64,000 nt of DNA from Dyella_B sp036746095. Its GTDB lineage: Bacteria > Pseudomonadota > Gammaproteobacteria > Xanthomonadales > Rhodanobacteraceae. The translations under genes and the position numbers were made by a program. Where the stretch lies: the NCBI RefSeq assembly GCF_036746095.1, contig NZ_DAIOEU010000001.1, forward strand, positions 62,001 to 126,000, read 5' to 3'. Below the pieces are notes generated by a model, which searched no databases, was not told the DNA's origin, and saw only the letters and a program-made list of their open reading frames with translations. Within the stretch, counting starts at the first letter, position 1, and each line of letters starts with the position of its first letter. This document shows positions 9,198-17,945 of this stretch, in pieces.

Positions 9198-9677
9198 CCG
9201 ATACGGCGCAAACGTAACCATCAAGTCCTTCCCGTTGTTGCCGAGAGCGCCTTCTCGCCATCTTCACAACAGCTCGTCCGGCACCCGCCCGGTTGTCCAC
9301 GTGCTCGGAGAGTGGCGTAGGCAACACTCTGATCACGTATCGCCGTCGTCACCAGCCCCGTCTGTTCCAGGGCCACGGGGCCGGTGGCGAAGGCAGACTG
9401 GCGCATCGTCGAGACAGGGACCTGCGGCATGCGGACAGACAGGGCTGGCCCAACATGTTGAATTCAAAGAGATGGGGGACGCCGGGAAGGCCCGCAGGTT
9501 GCGCTTCGCGGCTTGGCAAAGACGGCCAGTCTTCCCGGCGCCACGCAATACACCCTGCGCGCCTTGCAGACATCATGACGACGGCGCTACTTGATCAGTG
9601 TTGCCTTAACTTGTTGACCTAAGTAGTTTGTGCGACGAAGCAAATACTCGGCGCCTGATCAGGGGTAGCGTAAGGTG
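9198..9677. other. Gap without a convincing gene
   Basis: About 480 bases. Short overlapping frames exist on both strands but none has a ribosome site, a recognisable domain or sensible composition. No terminator hairpin with a T-run was found after the glycosyltransferase. Confidence 0.45.
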
Positions 9678-10610
9678 ATGGTGCATATGGAAGCTCGCTG
9701 GACATCGTTGCGCGCGTGGATGCCGGTGACGGCCCTGCTGGTGGCCATGCTGGCCGGCGGCTGCGCGAAGATCCTCAAGCCGAAGGCGGTTATTACGCCG
9801 CGCGCGCAGCCGGTTGCAGCCGCTCCCGTGGCCAGCACGCCAGGCGAAGAAGCGGCGCCACCCAGGCTTTCCCTCTCGGCCATCGTCCATCGGGACCTGC
9901 AGAACGGCCATTACGCCGAAGGCGAGAAGGCGCTGCGGCGCTATCTGCAGGATCATCCTGGCGATCGCGCCGCGCAGTCCTACCTGCGGCAATTGACCGA
10001 TGATCCGAAGAAGCTGCTGGGCGCATCGTCCACGCCGCACATCGTGCAGCCGGGCGAGTCGTACAGCACGCTGGCGGCCAAATACCTTGGCGATGCCAAT
10101 CTGTTCCTGGCGCTGGCCCGCTACAACGGCTCGACCAACCCGGCCTTGATCCTGGTGGGTTCCACGCTGAAGTTGCCGATGAATGACTCGGCCGCCGCCG
10201 CCGTCACTCCCGTGCAAGGTGCGGCCGCCCCCACGCCCGTGGCTACACCCACGATCGTCGCGACACCACCGCCATCTTCGGCGGCGCCACCTGCGCAGAG
10301 CGCGCAGCAACTGGAAGGCCAGAGCCTTGCCTTGTACCGGGAGGGCCACAAGGACCAGGCCGTCGCCACCTTCGACAAAGCGCTGGCGCTCAATCCGCAG
10401 CTCAAATCTTCCGACCCCAATTTCGCCGCGCTCAGCAGGATCTGGGTGGCGGACACGCATCAGCAGGCGATGGTGTTGTATCTGGACCAGCACCTGGACC
10501 AGGCGATTGCGTTGTGGAACCGCATCCTGGCGGTCGACCCAGGATATGAACCTGCGGTGGTCTATCGCACGCGTGCGATGGAGCTTAAGCAACGCTTGCA
10601 GCAGTATTAG
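9678..10610 (+). CDS. LysM-domain lipoprotein with TPR-like C-terminus
   Basis: 310 residues. A lipoprotein signal ends at LAGGC (Cys29), so it is probably membrane-anchored in the envelope. Residues about 120-167 form a LysM peptidoglycan-binding module (HIVQPGESYSTLAAKYLGD ... GSTLKLP). A proline/alanine-rich linker follows, then a TPR-like C-terminus (ALYREGHKDQAVATFDKAL). It could tie an envelope machine to the cell wall. It lies 5 kb before the T6SS genes, in which TssJ, the usual T6SS lipoprotein, is absent, so a link is possible but unproven. Start chosen as ATG 9678; GTG 9675 and ATG 9687 are nearby alternatives. Confidence 0.75.
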   Translation: MVHMEARWTSLRAWMPVTALLVAMLAGGCAKILKPKAVITPRAQPVAAAPVASTPGEEAAPPRLSLSAIVHRDLQNGHYAEGEKALRRYLQDHPGDRAAQSYLRQLTDDPKKLLGASSTPHIVQPGESYSTLAAKYLGDANLFLALARYNGSTNPALILVGSTLKLPMNDSAAAAVTPVQGAAAPTPVATPTIVATPPPSSAAPPAQSAQQLEGQSLALYREGHKDQAVATFDKALALNPQLKSSDPNFAALSRIWVADTHQQAMVLYLDQHLDQAIALWNRILAVDPGYEPAVVYRTRAMELKQRLQQY

Positions 10611-10650
10611 CGCGACCATTTTCGTTTATCGGCCTGATGGCCCCGTGTTA

Positions 10651-10675
10651 GTCACTCCGCTTTTGCGGGAATGAC
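10651..10675. repeat. Solo family A palindrome
   Basis: A short imperfect hairpin with the GTCA(T/C)TCC ... GGAATGAC ends that bound the longer nested-palindrome elements at 23060, 44397 and 45941. It stands just before a family B palindrome. Confidence 0.5.
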
Positions 10676-10686
10676 GGGCGTGAGCT

Positions 10687-10754
10687 TCGTAGACCGGGAT
10701 GAAATCCCGGCTTCGTTGCGTCTTCCTATGCTGGGATTTCATCCCGGTCTACGA
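10687..10754. repeat. Family B REP-like palindrome overlapping a kinase stop codon
   Basis: Two 25-bp arms (10687-10711 and 10730-10754) that pair with one mismatch around an 18-base loop. The core is CCGGGATGAAATCCCGG, flanked by CGTAGA. The stop codon of the minus-strand kinase gene (10749-10751) lies inside the right arm, so the palindrome forms the 3' end of that transcript. It separates two convergent genes and may act as a bidirectional transcript end, though there is no T-run. Confidence 0.8.
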
Positions 10755-12446
10755 GTGCTGCCGCTCTTGCGTTCCAGCCACGGGGAGTATTTGCGTTGGC
10801 TGCAGTGCCAAATCCGGCTTGGGCACATCCGATACCACGGCGACTTTTCCCGGTGGCGTGCCCAAGGTTTCGCCCATCAGATTGAACGCGGCAAACAAGC
10901 GGCCCAATTCATCGTGGCGAACGATGCGGATGCGATGCTGGTAATCCCCGCGCGCCACGTGCAACAACGAGGCGACCATCAGGTCGAGCGCGCCGCGCAA
11001 ACGGCGAAATAGCCAATAAGCCGTGAGCAGCACGGTCGCCAGGGTCGTGAGCAGCACCAGGCCGATCACGCCCAAGGCGGTGTTTTGCGCGGTGTGCAAG
11101 GGCGCCTGGCTGACGCCGAGGCGCAAGCGGCCCACGGTCTTGGCCTGATAGCGGACCGGCACGTCGAACACGAGTGCATTCTGCAAACCATGCGCGCCGA
11201 GCAAGCGGGCGTGATAGCTCTGGGTGCCGTTGGACCACTGCCGCGTGGCGACGGTCACGGCTGGCAAGGTTTGATCGTTTTCGCCGGGTTGCGTGCTCGC
11301 CAGGATCTTGCCATCGCGATCGGCAATCGCCAGATAGTCGAGTTGCTCGTTGCGCGCCATGTCCTGCACCAGCGCGCGCGTGGCGGCGTGATCGTCCATC
11401 ACGATGTCTTCGGCGGCGCTGCGGGCGATCATCTGTCCCAGCGAGCCACCGAAATCTTCCGCCAGGCCGGTGACGGCCACGTGCTGCACTCCGTAGATGG
11501 CCAGCATGCCGAGCAGCAGGACGGCTACCACCGAGGCTCCCAACGCCACGGCCCATTGCAAACCCAGCGATTGCAGGCGAGGGTGGGGCAGTTCTTCGCG
11601 CGATCGTTCATAGCTGCGGCGCGCCAGCCGCAAGTCGTCCACCACTTCCGCGCCGGATTGATAACGGGCTTCCGGCATCGGCGCCATCAGCGTGCGGATG
11701 ATATCGACCAGAATCGGCGGGAGCGCCGGATCGCTTGGCTTGATCGGCGGCTCGGGCAGGCGTTGCCGTTGGCGCACATAGCGTTGCACGTCACCGGCAT
11801 ACGTCCACGGCAGTCGTCCGGTGGCCAGCCAGAACAACACGACGCCAAGGGAAAACAGATCGCTGCGCGCGTCCGCGCGTTCGCCGCGCAAGCGTTCCGG
11901 CGACATATAGGCCGGGGTGCCGCCGATCTTGCCTTGTGCGGCGGCGGAAGGCCTGCGTGTGGCGCGGCGTTCGGCAATGCCGAAATCGGCGATCTTTGCG
12001 TGCCAACCATCCAGCAGCATGATGTTGTCGGGCTTGATGTCGTGATGGATCACGCCTTGCGCGTGCGCGTAATGCAGGGCGTTCGCCAATTGCGCGGCCA
12101 GCTCCAACAATGCCGAGGCGGATGGCATGCCGTGCTTGGCGACATACGAATGAAGCGTTTCGCCCGACAGGCGCTCCATCGCGATGTAGGGGCGGCCGTC
12201 TTCCGTTTCGCCGGTGTCGAAAATCGTGACGATATGCGGATGGGTAAGCCGCCCCGCCGCGCGTGCCTCCACCTGGAAGCGCCGGCGGTAATCCGGATCT
12301 TCAGCGACGTTGCCATGCAGGCATTTGATCGCCACCTGGCGCTGGATTTCCGGATCGAAGCCGGCGTAAACCACCGCCATTGCCCCTTCGCCGAGAATGC
12401 CCTCGATGCGATAGCGCCCAATCGTGGCGGGAATGGCCTGGCTCAT
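10749..12446 (-). CDS. Membrane Ser/Thr protein kinase with HAMP domain
   Basis: 565 residues. A cytoplasmic Hanks-type kinase domain occupies about residues 11-275: glycine loop GEGAMAVVY, VAIK lysine (K41), catalytic HHDIKPDN (D136; the usual HRD arginine is histidine), DFG (154-156) and APE-like MSPE. Two membrane segments (about 297-320 and 455-479) flank a periplasmic sensor-like region, followed by a HAMP-like segment (480-530) and a short tail. The architecture suggests that an envelope signal controls the kinase. It follows an FHA-domain gene by 10 bases, so the pair probably forms one operon in which the FHA protein reads phosphothreonine made by the kinase. This is a second kinase-FHA module besides PpkA/TagH. 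Confidence 0.88.
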   Translation of the reverse strand: MSQAIPATIGRYRIEGILGEGAMAVVYAGFDPEIQRQVAIKCLHGNVAEDPDYRRRFQVEARAAGRLTHPHIVTIFDTGETEDGRPYIAMERLSGETLHSYVAKHGMPSASALLELAAQLANALHYAHAQGVIHHDIKPDNIMLLDGWHAKIADFGIAERRATRRPSAAAQGKIGGTPAYMSPERLRGERADARSDLFSLGVVLFWLATGRLPWTYAGDVQRYVRQRQRLPEPPIKPSDPALPPILVDIIRTLMAPMPEARYQSGAEVVDDLRLARRSYERSREELPHPRLQSLGLQWAVALGASVVAVLLLGMLAIYGVQHVAVTGLAEDFGGSLGQMIARSAAEDIVMDDHAATRALVQDMARNEQLDYLAIADRDGKILASTQPGENDQTLPAVTVATRQWSNGTQSYHARLLGAHGLQNALVFDVPVRYQAKTVGRLRLGVSQAPLHTAQNTALGVIGLVLLTTLATVLLTAYWLFRRLRGALDLMVASLLHVARGDYQHRIRIVRHDELGRLFAAFNLMGETLGTPPGKVAVVSDVPKPDLALQPTQILPVAGTQERQHS

Positions 12447-12456
12447 GCTGGCTGGG

Positions 12457-12993
12457 CTAAAACCGAAACGCCCACCACGCCACGCCGGCCAGCACCAGCA
12501 ATCCCAACACCGCCCCGACGGTGTAGCCGATCACGCGTCGTCGCTTGGGCGTGCTTTGCTCGTGCGTCAAAAAGCTGAATTCGGCTTGGCCGAAGCGCAG
12601 CCGGTCGCCATGCACCAGCACGCTTTCGTGGATGCGCTTGTCGTTGACGAACGTGCCATTGGTGGAAAGCGTGTTCATCAGCGTGTAGTGACCGTGCTGG
12701 TTGACGATCCATGCATGCGTCGCCGATACGCTGGGATCGTTGATCACGATGTCGTTGTCGACGCGGCGTCCGATCGTTTGGCGGCCCTGGCGCAAGGTGA
12801 AGCGCTGCCCCTTGAGCGAGCCCTGTGCACCTTCCAGCACCGGTTCGCGCGAAGTGGCACGGCCATCTGACGCCGGCGCATCTTCCAGCGCCAGCCGTTG
12901 CATTTCCGCGGCAGACAGCAACTGCGTGCCCTGCGGGCCCGCGCGAAGCTTGCCGGCCTGGGTAGGCTGCGGCTGGCCAGTGTTCATAGACAT
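12457..12993 (-). CDS. Tail-anchored FHA-domain protein
   Basis: 178 residues. An FHA phosphothreonine-binding domain spans about residues 55-140 with the conserved GRR (75-77), SVSATHAW (88-95) and STNGTFVN (110-117). The N-terminal 50 residues are polar and low in complexity. The C-terminus is a single hydrophobic helix (about 153-177) after KRRR, so it should be an inner-membrane tail-anchored protein with the FHA domain in the cytoplasm. It is the first gene of an operon with the membrane kinase. ATG 12993 is chosen; a second ATG lies two codons later. Confidence 0.85.
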   Translation of the reverse strand: MSMNTGQPQPTQAGKLRAGPQGTQLLSAAEMQRLALEDAPASDGRATSREPVLEGAQGSLKGQRFTLRQGRQTIGRRVDNDIVINDPSVSATHAWIVNQHGHYTLMNTLSTNGTFVNDKRIHESVLVHGDRLRFGQAEFSFLTHEQSTPKRRRVIGYTVGAVLGLLVLAGVAWWAFRF

Positions 12994-13471
12994 TCCAGAT
13001 CCCCTGTTGCAGGAGAAACTATAGCGAAATCGCCAAGGCTTGGGACACTCGGCAAGCCTGCATGCGCGCCGGTGAAGGATGTGTTGCTGACCGTCGCAGT
13101 ATTTAACGCGCGCGTGCGGATCGAATGGAAATCATCGGATGCCGCGCCTTGCTGGTTCCTAGGCAGCCCGATGCGGTATCCGATGACGGGCGAGAAAATA
13201 CCCGAAGGCAGGCGTTGCGCTTAAGAGCTATAAGGGCCCAATGACTGTCGCTTTGGGCCAGACGCGGAAATTAAGAAATGTGCGGGGGTGCACAATTCGC
13301 TGCGTAACCCCATGGCCGTCATTCCCGCCTACGAGTCAGGCCAACGTCAGGCAGGCGACTTTACTAAAAATAAACCCGTGAAAGCCTGGTAAATAAACGA
13401 CGAAACGCGGTAAGTTTCTGTTCCTTCCCGGCATCACCGCCGTGAGTTCCAACTGGTAATGGAAAACGCCT
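12994..13471. other. Intergenic region upstream of the FHA operon
   Basis: About 480 bases that should hold the promoter of the FHA-kinase operon and of the small plus-strand gene. A solo GTCATTCCCGCC half-palindrome of family A lies near 13319. No promoter boxes stand out. Confidence 0.4.
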
Positions 13472-13696
13472 ATGCGCAATCGCATCAAGCCCACCATGAC
13501 CGTCTATCCATGCCGCTTTCGCTCGCAGGCCACGCCCGCCGAGGAGCCGCAGGTGTGGGTTACCTGGGAAGCCATCGAGCGTGAGCATTTCAATCCGAAT
13601 GGATCGCTTGTTGCCGATTTCTCCCATCCGATCGAAGTCGATCCCTCGCTGGTAAGAGACCATCGCTACAAGCCGGAATTGGACACGGTGACGTGA
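13472..13696 (+). CDS. Small hypothetical protein
   Basis: 74 residues. A GGAAAA run precedes the ATG by about seven bases. The protein has no signal peptide or membrane segment, is fairly charged and contains EEPQVWVTWEAIEREHF and a proline/aspartate-rich tail. I do not recognise the family. The overlapping minus-strand frame (13364-13663) looks less protein-like. An in-frame ATG at 13496 is an alternative start. Confidence 0.5.
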   Translation: MRNRIKPTMTVYPCRFRSQATPAEEPQVWVTWEAIEREHFNPNGSLVADFSHPIEVDPSLVRDHRYKPELDTVT

Positions 13697-13712
13697 AGCG
13701 TGGCCTGTGCGT

Positions 13713-14129
13713 TTAACGGTGATATTGGTTTCGCTGCAAGACGCGGAAGCCGAACCATCCCCAGTAAACGCAATGCCGCTCTATGAGCCCCTCATCGTTG
13801 ATGTCCATCACCTCGGTGAAGTCCATCTGCTCGCCGTGGCCGGCATCGCGTGGGTATTCCCAGATCAGGCGCTTGCCATCGGTCAGATAAGGTGTGCGGT
13901 AATACTGCCGCACCGGCGGCTTGCGGTCGGCGAGCATGGCAAACAACGGGCGAAGCTCATCGTGTCCATGCAGCACGCCCTTGTCGCCGCCGAGCAGATG
14001 CGGAACGAGCGGGCTCTCGAAGTGAGTGTCGCGTGCGTAGAGCGCGAGCAACGCGTCCGCATCGTTGCGCGACAACGCGTCGTTCCAGTTGAAATACATG
14101 CGTTCGATAGGAGTGGATCCGCTAGCCAT
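13713..14129 (-). CDS. SnoaL/NTF2-like protein
   Basis: 138 residues. The pattern of an N-terminal helix (PIERMYFNWNDALSRNDADALLALYARD), a THFESPLVPH loop and strands ending in a Trp/Tyr-rich sheet (YWGWFGFRVL) is that of the SnoaL/NTF2 cone fold, found in small isomerases, hydrolases and ligand-binding proteins. The frame is open to 14249, but ATG 14129 has GGAAG nine bases upstream and begins at the fold; the upstream residues look like read-through. The substrate cannot be told from sequence. Confidence 0.7.
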   Translation of the reverse strand: MASGSTPIERMYFNWNDALSRNDADALLALYARDTHFESPLVPHLLGGDKGVLHGHDELRPLFAMLADRKPPVRQYYRTPYLTDGKRLIWEYPRDAGHGEQMDFTEVMDINDEGLIERHCVYWGWFGFRVLQRNQYHR

Positions 14130-14222
14130 GAGTGCGACTTCCGGTTTGGCTGGAGGTGGCCGCAAGTTAGCGGGCGCGCTGTTTCGCCAAAGTGATCGGC
14201 AAGTGTGAGTCGCGGCAAAACC

Positions 14223-14259
14223 GTAGGTTGGGGTTCGGCTGTGCCTCACCCCAACCTAC
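14223..14259. repeat. Short palindrome (GTAGGTTGGGGT arms)
   Basis: Perfect 12-bp arms (14223-14234 and 14248-14259) around a 13-base loop. A related sequence (GGTTGGATTGCC ... GGCAACCCAACC) lies at 58720-58814, so both ends of the T6SS locus carry this type of palindrome. Confidence 0.6.
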
Positions 14260-14428
14260 ATCCAATGAATAAGTCCATTTCCAGGACGCTGGGTACTTGT
14301 AATCCCTTTCCGACTGTCTGTAAATTTCGCACCCTACGGTTGAGTGGGGTTCCCCGCGCTCCGTTGCCAAGCATCAGTGATGGTGCTTTGCCGCACGACC
14401 TGTGCAGGCCTTATCAGGGATGACCATA

Positions 14429-14881
14429 GTGACTAAAGAAGAAGCTGATGTCGCTGCGTTTTTAAAGTTTATTCGCTTTGCGGAACATCACAACGATAGC
14501 GACGACGTCTATTTCCTGCTGTACGGTGGCAAGCAGCGTTTTCTTGACACCAGCAAGCATCCGAACCAGCGCGTTAAAGCTTGGGGAAAAGAGTCCACGG
14601 CGGCTGGCGCGTATCAAATCCTTTATCCCACTTGGTATGAAGCCTGGAAAAAAGGCATCGTGACCGATTTTTCCAAAGCGTCCCAAGACAAGCTGGCCAT
14701 TGAAAAACTGCGCAGCCGCCATGCATTGGGCTACGTTCAACAGGGCGATATTGACCATGCTATTCCGCTGTTGCGTAACGAATGGACGTCACTGCCAGGC
14801 GCTTCGCAATCGAAAATGACCATGGACGGAGCCCGTACGCCGTTTGCCAAATACCTGAGCGAGGTAACAGGCAAACCATGA
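14429..14881 (+). CDS. GH104 lytic transglycosylase, probable T6SS effector
   Basis: About 150 residues. It aligns along its length with phage lambda endolysin R, a lytic transglycosylase that cleaves peptidoglycan glycan strands: FAEHH with the catalytic Glu (residue 19 from the GTG start, as in lambda R), the KHP motif, STAAGAYQILYPTWYEA, DFSKASQDKLA, QGDIDHAI and EWTSLPGA. There is no signal peptide and no holin neighbour. It directly precedes the T6SS genes and overlaps a secreted-protein gene by four bases, the layout of an effector-immunity pair. Start: GTG 14429 has AGGGA eight bases upstream; ATG 14420 lies almost on top of that ribosome site. Confidence 0.82.
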   Translation: MTKEEADVAAFLKFIRFAEHHNDSDDVYFLLYGGKQRFLDTSKHPNQRVKAWGKESTAAGAYQILYPTWYEAWKKGIVTDFSKASQDKLAIEKLRSRHALGYVQQGDIDHAIPLLRNEWTSLPGASQSKMTMDGARTPFAKYLSEVTGKP

Positions 14882-15444
14882 AGCTGCCATTTTTGCCAAT
14901 ATTTCTTGCCGCCATCCTGGCTGTCGCCTGTGCGCAGGCCAGTCCTCAACGTGCGGCGCCCAAGCAAATGACGGCTACCGGCCACCTGAGCTGTGGTGGC
15001 GCGCAACTGATGGCCGAAACGGTGTATCTCGACGTACCGGACCAGGATCTCCAGCCGCTATCGCAACGTATTACCTTGCAGCGGCAGGGGGCGAATGATT
15101 CTGTAGCGTTGCATCACGATGGGCGTCCATTACGCCAGCCGTTTCTAAAAGACACCCCTGTTTTGGACGCGGCCGTAAGCAGTTGGACGTGCCTGACGGC
15201 TGCCGATGGCAAGGCATACATCTATTTGTTTTACGTGTGCACGGAAAGCGATTTGCGTCCTGATTGCGTGGGCACATCCCGTGAGTGGGGGCGTGTGTTC
15301 GACCTGCAAGGTAAGGAGCTCAGCGCGGGATTTCCGCACGATGGACCGCGCACGTCTGCGTTGATGAAGCGGTTGGGTCTTGGGCGTTACGAGGACCGGC
15401 CCATGCCACTGCAAAGTATCGACGACTCGGCCAATTTACCATGA
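14878..15444 (+). CDS. Secreted partner of the GH104 enzyme, probable immunity protein
   Basis: 188 residues. The ATG overlaps the stop of the lytic transglycosylase gene (ATGA), indicating translational coupling. The N-terminus is a signal peptide (MKLPFLPIFLAAILAVACAQA), either cut after AQA or, less canonically, lipidated at the cysteine. The mature part has four or more cysteines and no domain I recognise. An envelope location is expected for immunity against a peptidoglycan-cutting effector. The role is inferred from context only. Confidence 0.7.
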   Translation: MKLPFLPIFLAAILAVACAQASPQRAAPKQMTATGHLSCGGAQLMAETVYLDVPDQDLQPLSQRITLQRQGANDSVALHHDGRPLRQPFLKDTPVLDAAVSSWTCLTAADGKAYIYLFYVCTESDLRPDCVGTSREWGRVFDLQGKELSAGFPHDGPRTSALMKRLGLGRYEDRPMPLQSIDDSANLP

Positions 15445-15849
15445 CAATCATGTTGCAGCTGTGCGCACTCTGCAGAAAGAACTTGCGTCCAATCAAAAGG
15501 TTGGTTGCTGAGGCCTATCGGCGCCTAACATTTTTTCACCAGATTTTCACATGTCAATTTGGCGTTGCGAGCCGGCTCAATTGAGCATAAATTTAGATGG
15601 GTAACAGGGACCTTCTCTTTCGCGTCGTAACCCGTCCTTTTTGCGGCGGTTGCTACGCGCTCGCTTCGCTACGCAGGCCCACGGGGGAGGGCCGCCGAGC
15701 CGCTTTGTTTCACCTTTGAAGCCGGGTGCAATGTTTGCTCCGCCGGGTGACGCACGTCTGTCATGTGGCTGTAAACCGCGCTATCCGGCAGCGGTATTCG
15801 AATACAAGCAGTTCCACTGTAGTTGATCCTTATTCCAAGGAGACGTCGT
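15445..15849. other. Upstream region of the tssB operon
   Basis: About 400 bases with no credible gene. It is relatively A+T-rich around 15525-15600. It ends with the strong ribosome site AAGGAG at 15837-15842 ahead of tssB. A possible promoter is listed separately. Confidence 0.5.
15565..15593 (+). promoter_or_regulatory. Candidate sigma-70-like promoter for tssB
   Basis: TTGCGA (15565-15570) and TAAATT (15588-15593) are separated by 17 bases in an A+T-rich patch about 255 bases before tssB. Each box deviates from consensus by two positions, and many T6SS promoters use other sigma factors, so this is only a candidate. Confidence 0.22.
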
Positions 15850-16353
15850 ATGGCCAAGCAGAGCAGTCAGAAATTCATCGCGCGAAATCGCGCACCTCGA
15901 GTGCAGATCGAATACGACGTCGAGGTTTATGGCGCCCAGAAAAAAGTGCAGGTACCGTTCGTGATGGGCGTGATGTCGGACCTCTCCGGCGCCAACAATG
16001 CCGAACTGCCGGCGATCGAAGAGCGCAAGGCGCTGGAAATCGACGTCGACAACTTCGACACCCGCCTGCAGGCGATGAAGCCGCGCGTGAGCTTTGCCGT
16101 GCCTAACACCTTGACTGGCGAAGGCAATCTCAGCGTCGACATCACCTTCGAGAGCATGGACGATTTCTCGCCGGCCGCCGTTGCGCGCAGGGTGGCGCCG
16201 ATCGCCAAGCTGCTCGAGGCACGTACGCAGCTGGCCAACCTCGGCACCTACCTGGATGGCAAAGCCGGCGCCGAAAAGCTGATCGCCCAGGCCATCAACG
16301 ATCCAGCCCTGCTGCAATCGCTGGCCTCCGCGCCCAAGCCGGAAGGGGAGTAA
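15850..16353 (+). CDS. tssB: T6SS sheath small subunit TssB (VipA)
   Basis: 167 residues. TssB pairs with TssC to build the contractile sheath around the Hcp tube. Diagnostic features are the start SSQKFIARNRAPRVQIEYDVE, VPFVMGVMSDLSG, FDTRLQAMKPRVSF and DDFSPAAVARRV. The start is set by AAGGAG eight bases upstream and by family alignment; a few upstream codons are open but lack similarity. First gene of the first T6SS block; tssC follows after six bases. Confidence 0.97.
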   Translation: MAKQSSQKFIARNRAPRVQIEYDVEVYGAQKKVQVPFVMGVMSDLSGANNAELPAIEERKALEIDVDNFDTRLQAMKPRVSFAVPNTLTGEGNLSVDITFESMDDFSPAAVARRVAPIAKLLEARTQLANLGTYLDGKAGAEKLIAQAINDPALLQSLASAPKPEGE

Positions 16354-16359
16354 TCGATC

Positions 16360-17853
16360 ATGGCAACCGAAAAACTGGCCGAACAAGGTGGCGCGGTACA
16401 AACCGTCGACGCCGGCGACTTTGCTTCGCTGCTCAACAAGGAATTCAAGCCCAAGAGCGACCGTGCGCGCGAGGAAGTGGAATCGGCGGTGCGCACGCTG
16501 GCCGAGCAGGTGTTGAACAAGGCGGACATCGTTTCCGATGACGTCACCCAGACCATCAACGCCTATATCGCCGAGCTGGATCGCAAGATCAGCGAGCAGC
16601 TCAACCTGGTCATGCATCATGCGGATTTCCAGAAGCTGGAAAGCGCCTGGCGCGGCCTGCATTACCTGGTCAACAACACGGAAACGGATCAGCTGTTGAA
16701 GATCCGCGTGTTCAACATCTCCAAGAAGGAACTGGGCAAGACGCTGAAGCGCTACAAAGGCACGGCGTGGGACCAGAGCCCGATCTTCAAGAAAGTCTAC
16801 GAAGAAGAATACGGCCAGCTGGGCGGCGAGCCTTATGGCTGCCTGGTCGGCGACTACTACTTCGATCACAGCCCGCAGGATGTCGAGATGCTGGGCGGCA
16901 TTGCCCAGGTCGCCGCGGCCGCGCACGCACCGTTCATCAGCGCCGCCAACTCCACCCTGATGGGCATGGACAACTGGAACGAGCTGGCCAACCCGCGCGA
17001 CCTGGCAAAGATCTTCTCCACGCCCGATTACGCTTCCTGGCGTTCGCTGCGCGAATCGGATGACGCCAAGTACCTCGGCCTGACCATGCCGCGCACGCTG
17101 GCGCGCCTGCCGTACGGCGCCAAGACCAACCCGGTGGACGAGTTCGATTTCGAAGAAGACACCACCGGCGCCGACTCGTCCAAGTACACCTGGCAGAACG
17201 CGGCTTACGCGATGGCGGTGAACATCAACCGCTCGTTCAAGGAATACGGCTGGTGCTCGCGCATCCGCGGCATTGAATCCGGCGGGGCGGTAGAAGGCCT
17301 GCCGGTGCACACCTTCCCGACCGACGACGGCGGCGTGGACATGAAGTGCCCCACCGAAATCGCCATCACCGACCGGCGCTCGGCGGAACTGGACAAGATG
17401 GGCCTGATGCCGCTGGTCCACCGCAAGAATTCCGACATGGCCGCCTTTATCAGCGCACAGTCGCTGGCCAAGCCGGAGGAATACGACAACCCCGACGCCA
17501 CCGCCAACGCGGCGTTGGCTGCGCGCCTGCCGTACATGTTCGCCTGCTGCCGTTTCGCGCATTACCTGAAGTGCATCGTGCGCGACAAGATCGGTTCGTT
17601 CAGCAGCCGCGAATCGGTGGAGAAGTGGCTCAGCAACTGGATCAGCCAGTACATCGACGGCGACCCGGACAACTCCAGCGAAGAAACCAAGGCGCGCAAG
17701 CCGCTTTCCGCCGCGGAAGTGGTGGTCGAGGAGGTCGAAGGCGCGCCCGGCTATTACACCTCCAAGTTTTACCTCAAGCCGCACTACCAGCTTGAGGGTT
17801 TGACCGTGTCGTTGCGCCTGGTCTCGCGTCTGCCGTCGGCGGCGAAGGCTTGA
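16360..17853 (+). CDS. tssC: T6SS sheath large subunit TssC (VipB)
   Basis: 497 residues, the normal length. Sheath subunit that forms the contractile heterodimer with TssB and carries the sites recognised by ClpV and TagJ-type partners. Hallmarks are YIAELDRKISEQLNLVMHH, ESAWRGLHYLV, GEPYGCLVGDYYFDH, HAPFISAANSTLMGM, RLPYGAKTNPVDEFDFEE and the C-terminal YYTSKFYLKPHYQLEGL. Cytoplasmic. Highly conserved, no anomalies seen. Confidence 0.98.
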   Translation: MATEKLAEQGGAVQTVDAGDFASLLNKEFKPKSDRAREEVESAVRTLAEQVLNKADIVSDDVTQTINAYIAELDRKISEQLNLVMHHADFQKLESAWRGLHYLVNNTETDQLLKIRVFNISKKELGKTLKRYKGTAWDQSPIFKKVYEEEYGQLGGEPYGCLVGDYYFDHSPQDVEMLGGIAQVAAAAHAPFISAANSTLMGMDNWNELANPRDLAKIFSTPDYASWRSLRESDDAKYLGLTMPRTLARLPYGAKTNPVDEFDFEEDTTGADSSKYTWQNAAYAMAVNINRSFKEYGWCSRIRGIESGGAVEGLPVHTFPTDDGGVDMKCPTEIAITDRRSAELDKMGLMPLVHRKNSDMAAFISAQSLAKPEEYDNPDATANAALAARLPYMFACCRFAHYLKCIVRDKIGSFSSRESVEKWLSNWISQYIDGDPDNSSEETKARKPLSAAEVVVEEVEGAPGYYTSKFYLKPHYQLEGLTVSLRLVSRLPSAAKA

Positions 17854-17945
17854 ATCAGGAAGTAGTGCAGTAAAAGGAGCCGCCAGTGCGGCGGTAGCCC
17901 TCATCAATCAGACCATCATCAATCAGAGCAGCGAGGAGAGGATTT

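Noticed and set aside
13364..13663. Minus-strand frame (99 codons) overlapping the small gene at 13472-13696
   Set aside because: The plus-strand alternative has a better ribosome site and more protein-like composition; they cannot both be likely.
15781..17907. Long minus-strand open frame (708 codons) opposite tssB/tssC
   Set aside because: It is the antisense mirror of strongly conserved T6SS genes; such frames arise from codon bias in GC-rich DNA. The product is low-complexity and Arg/Val/Gly-rich, with no recognisable domain.
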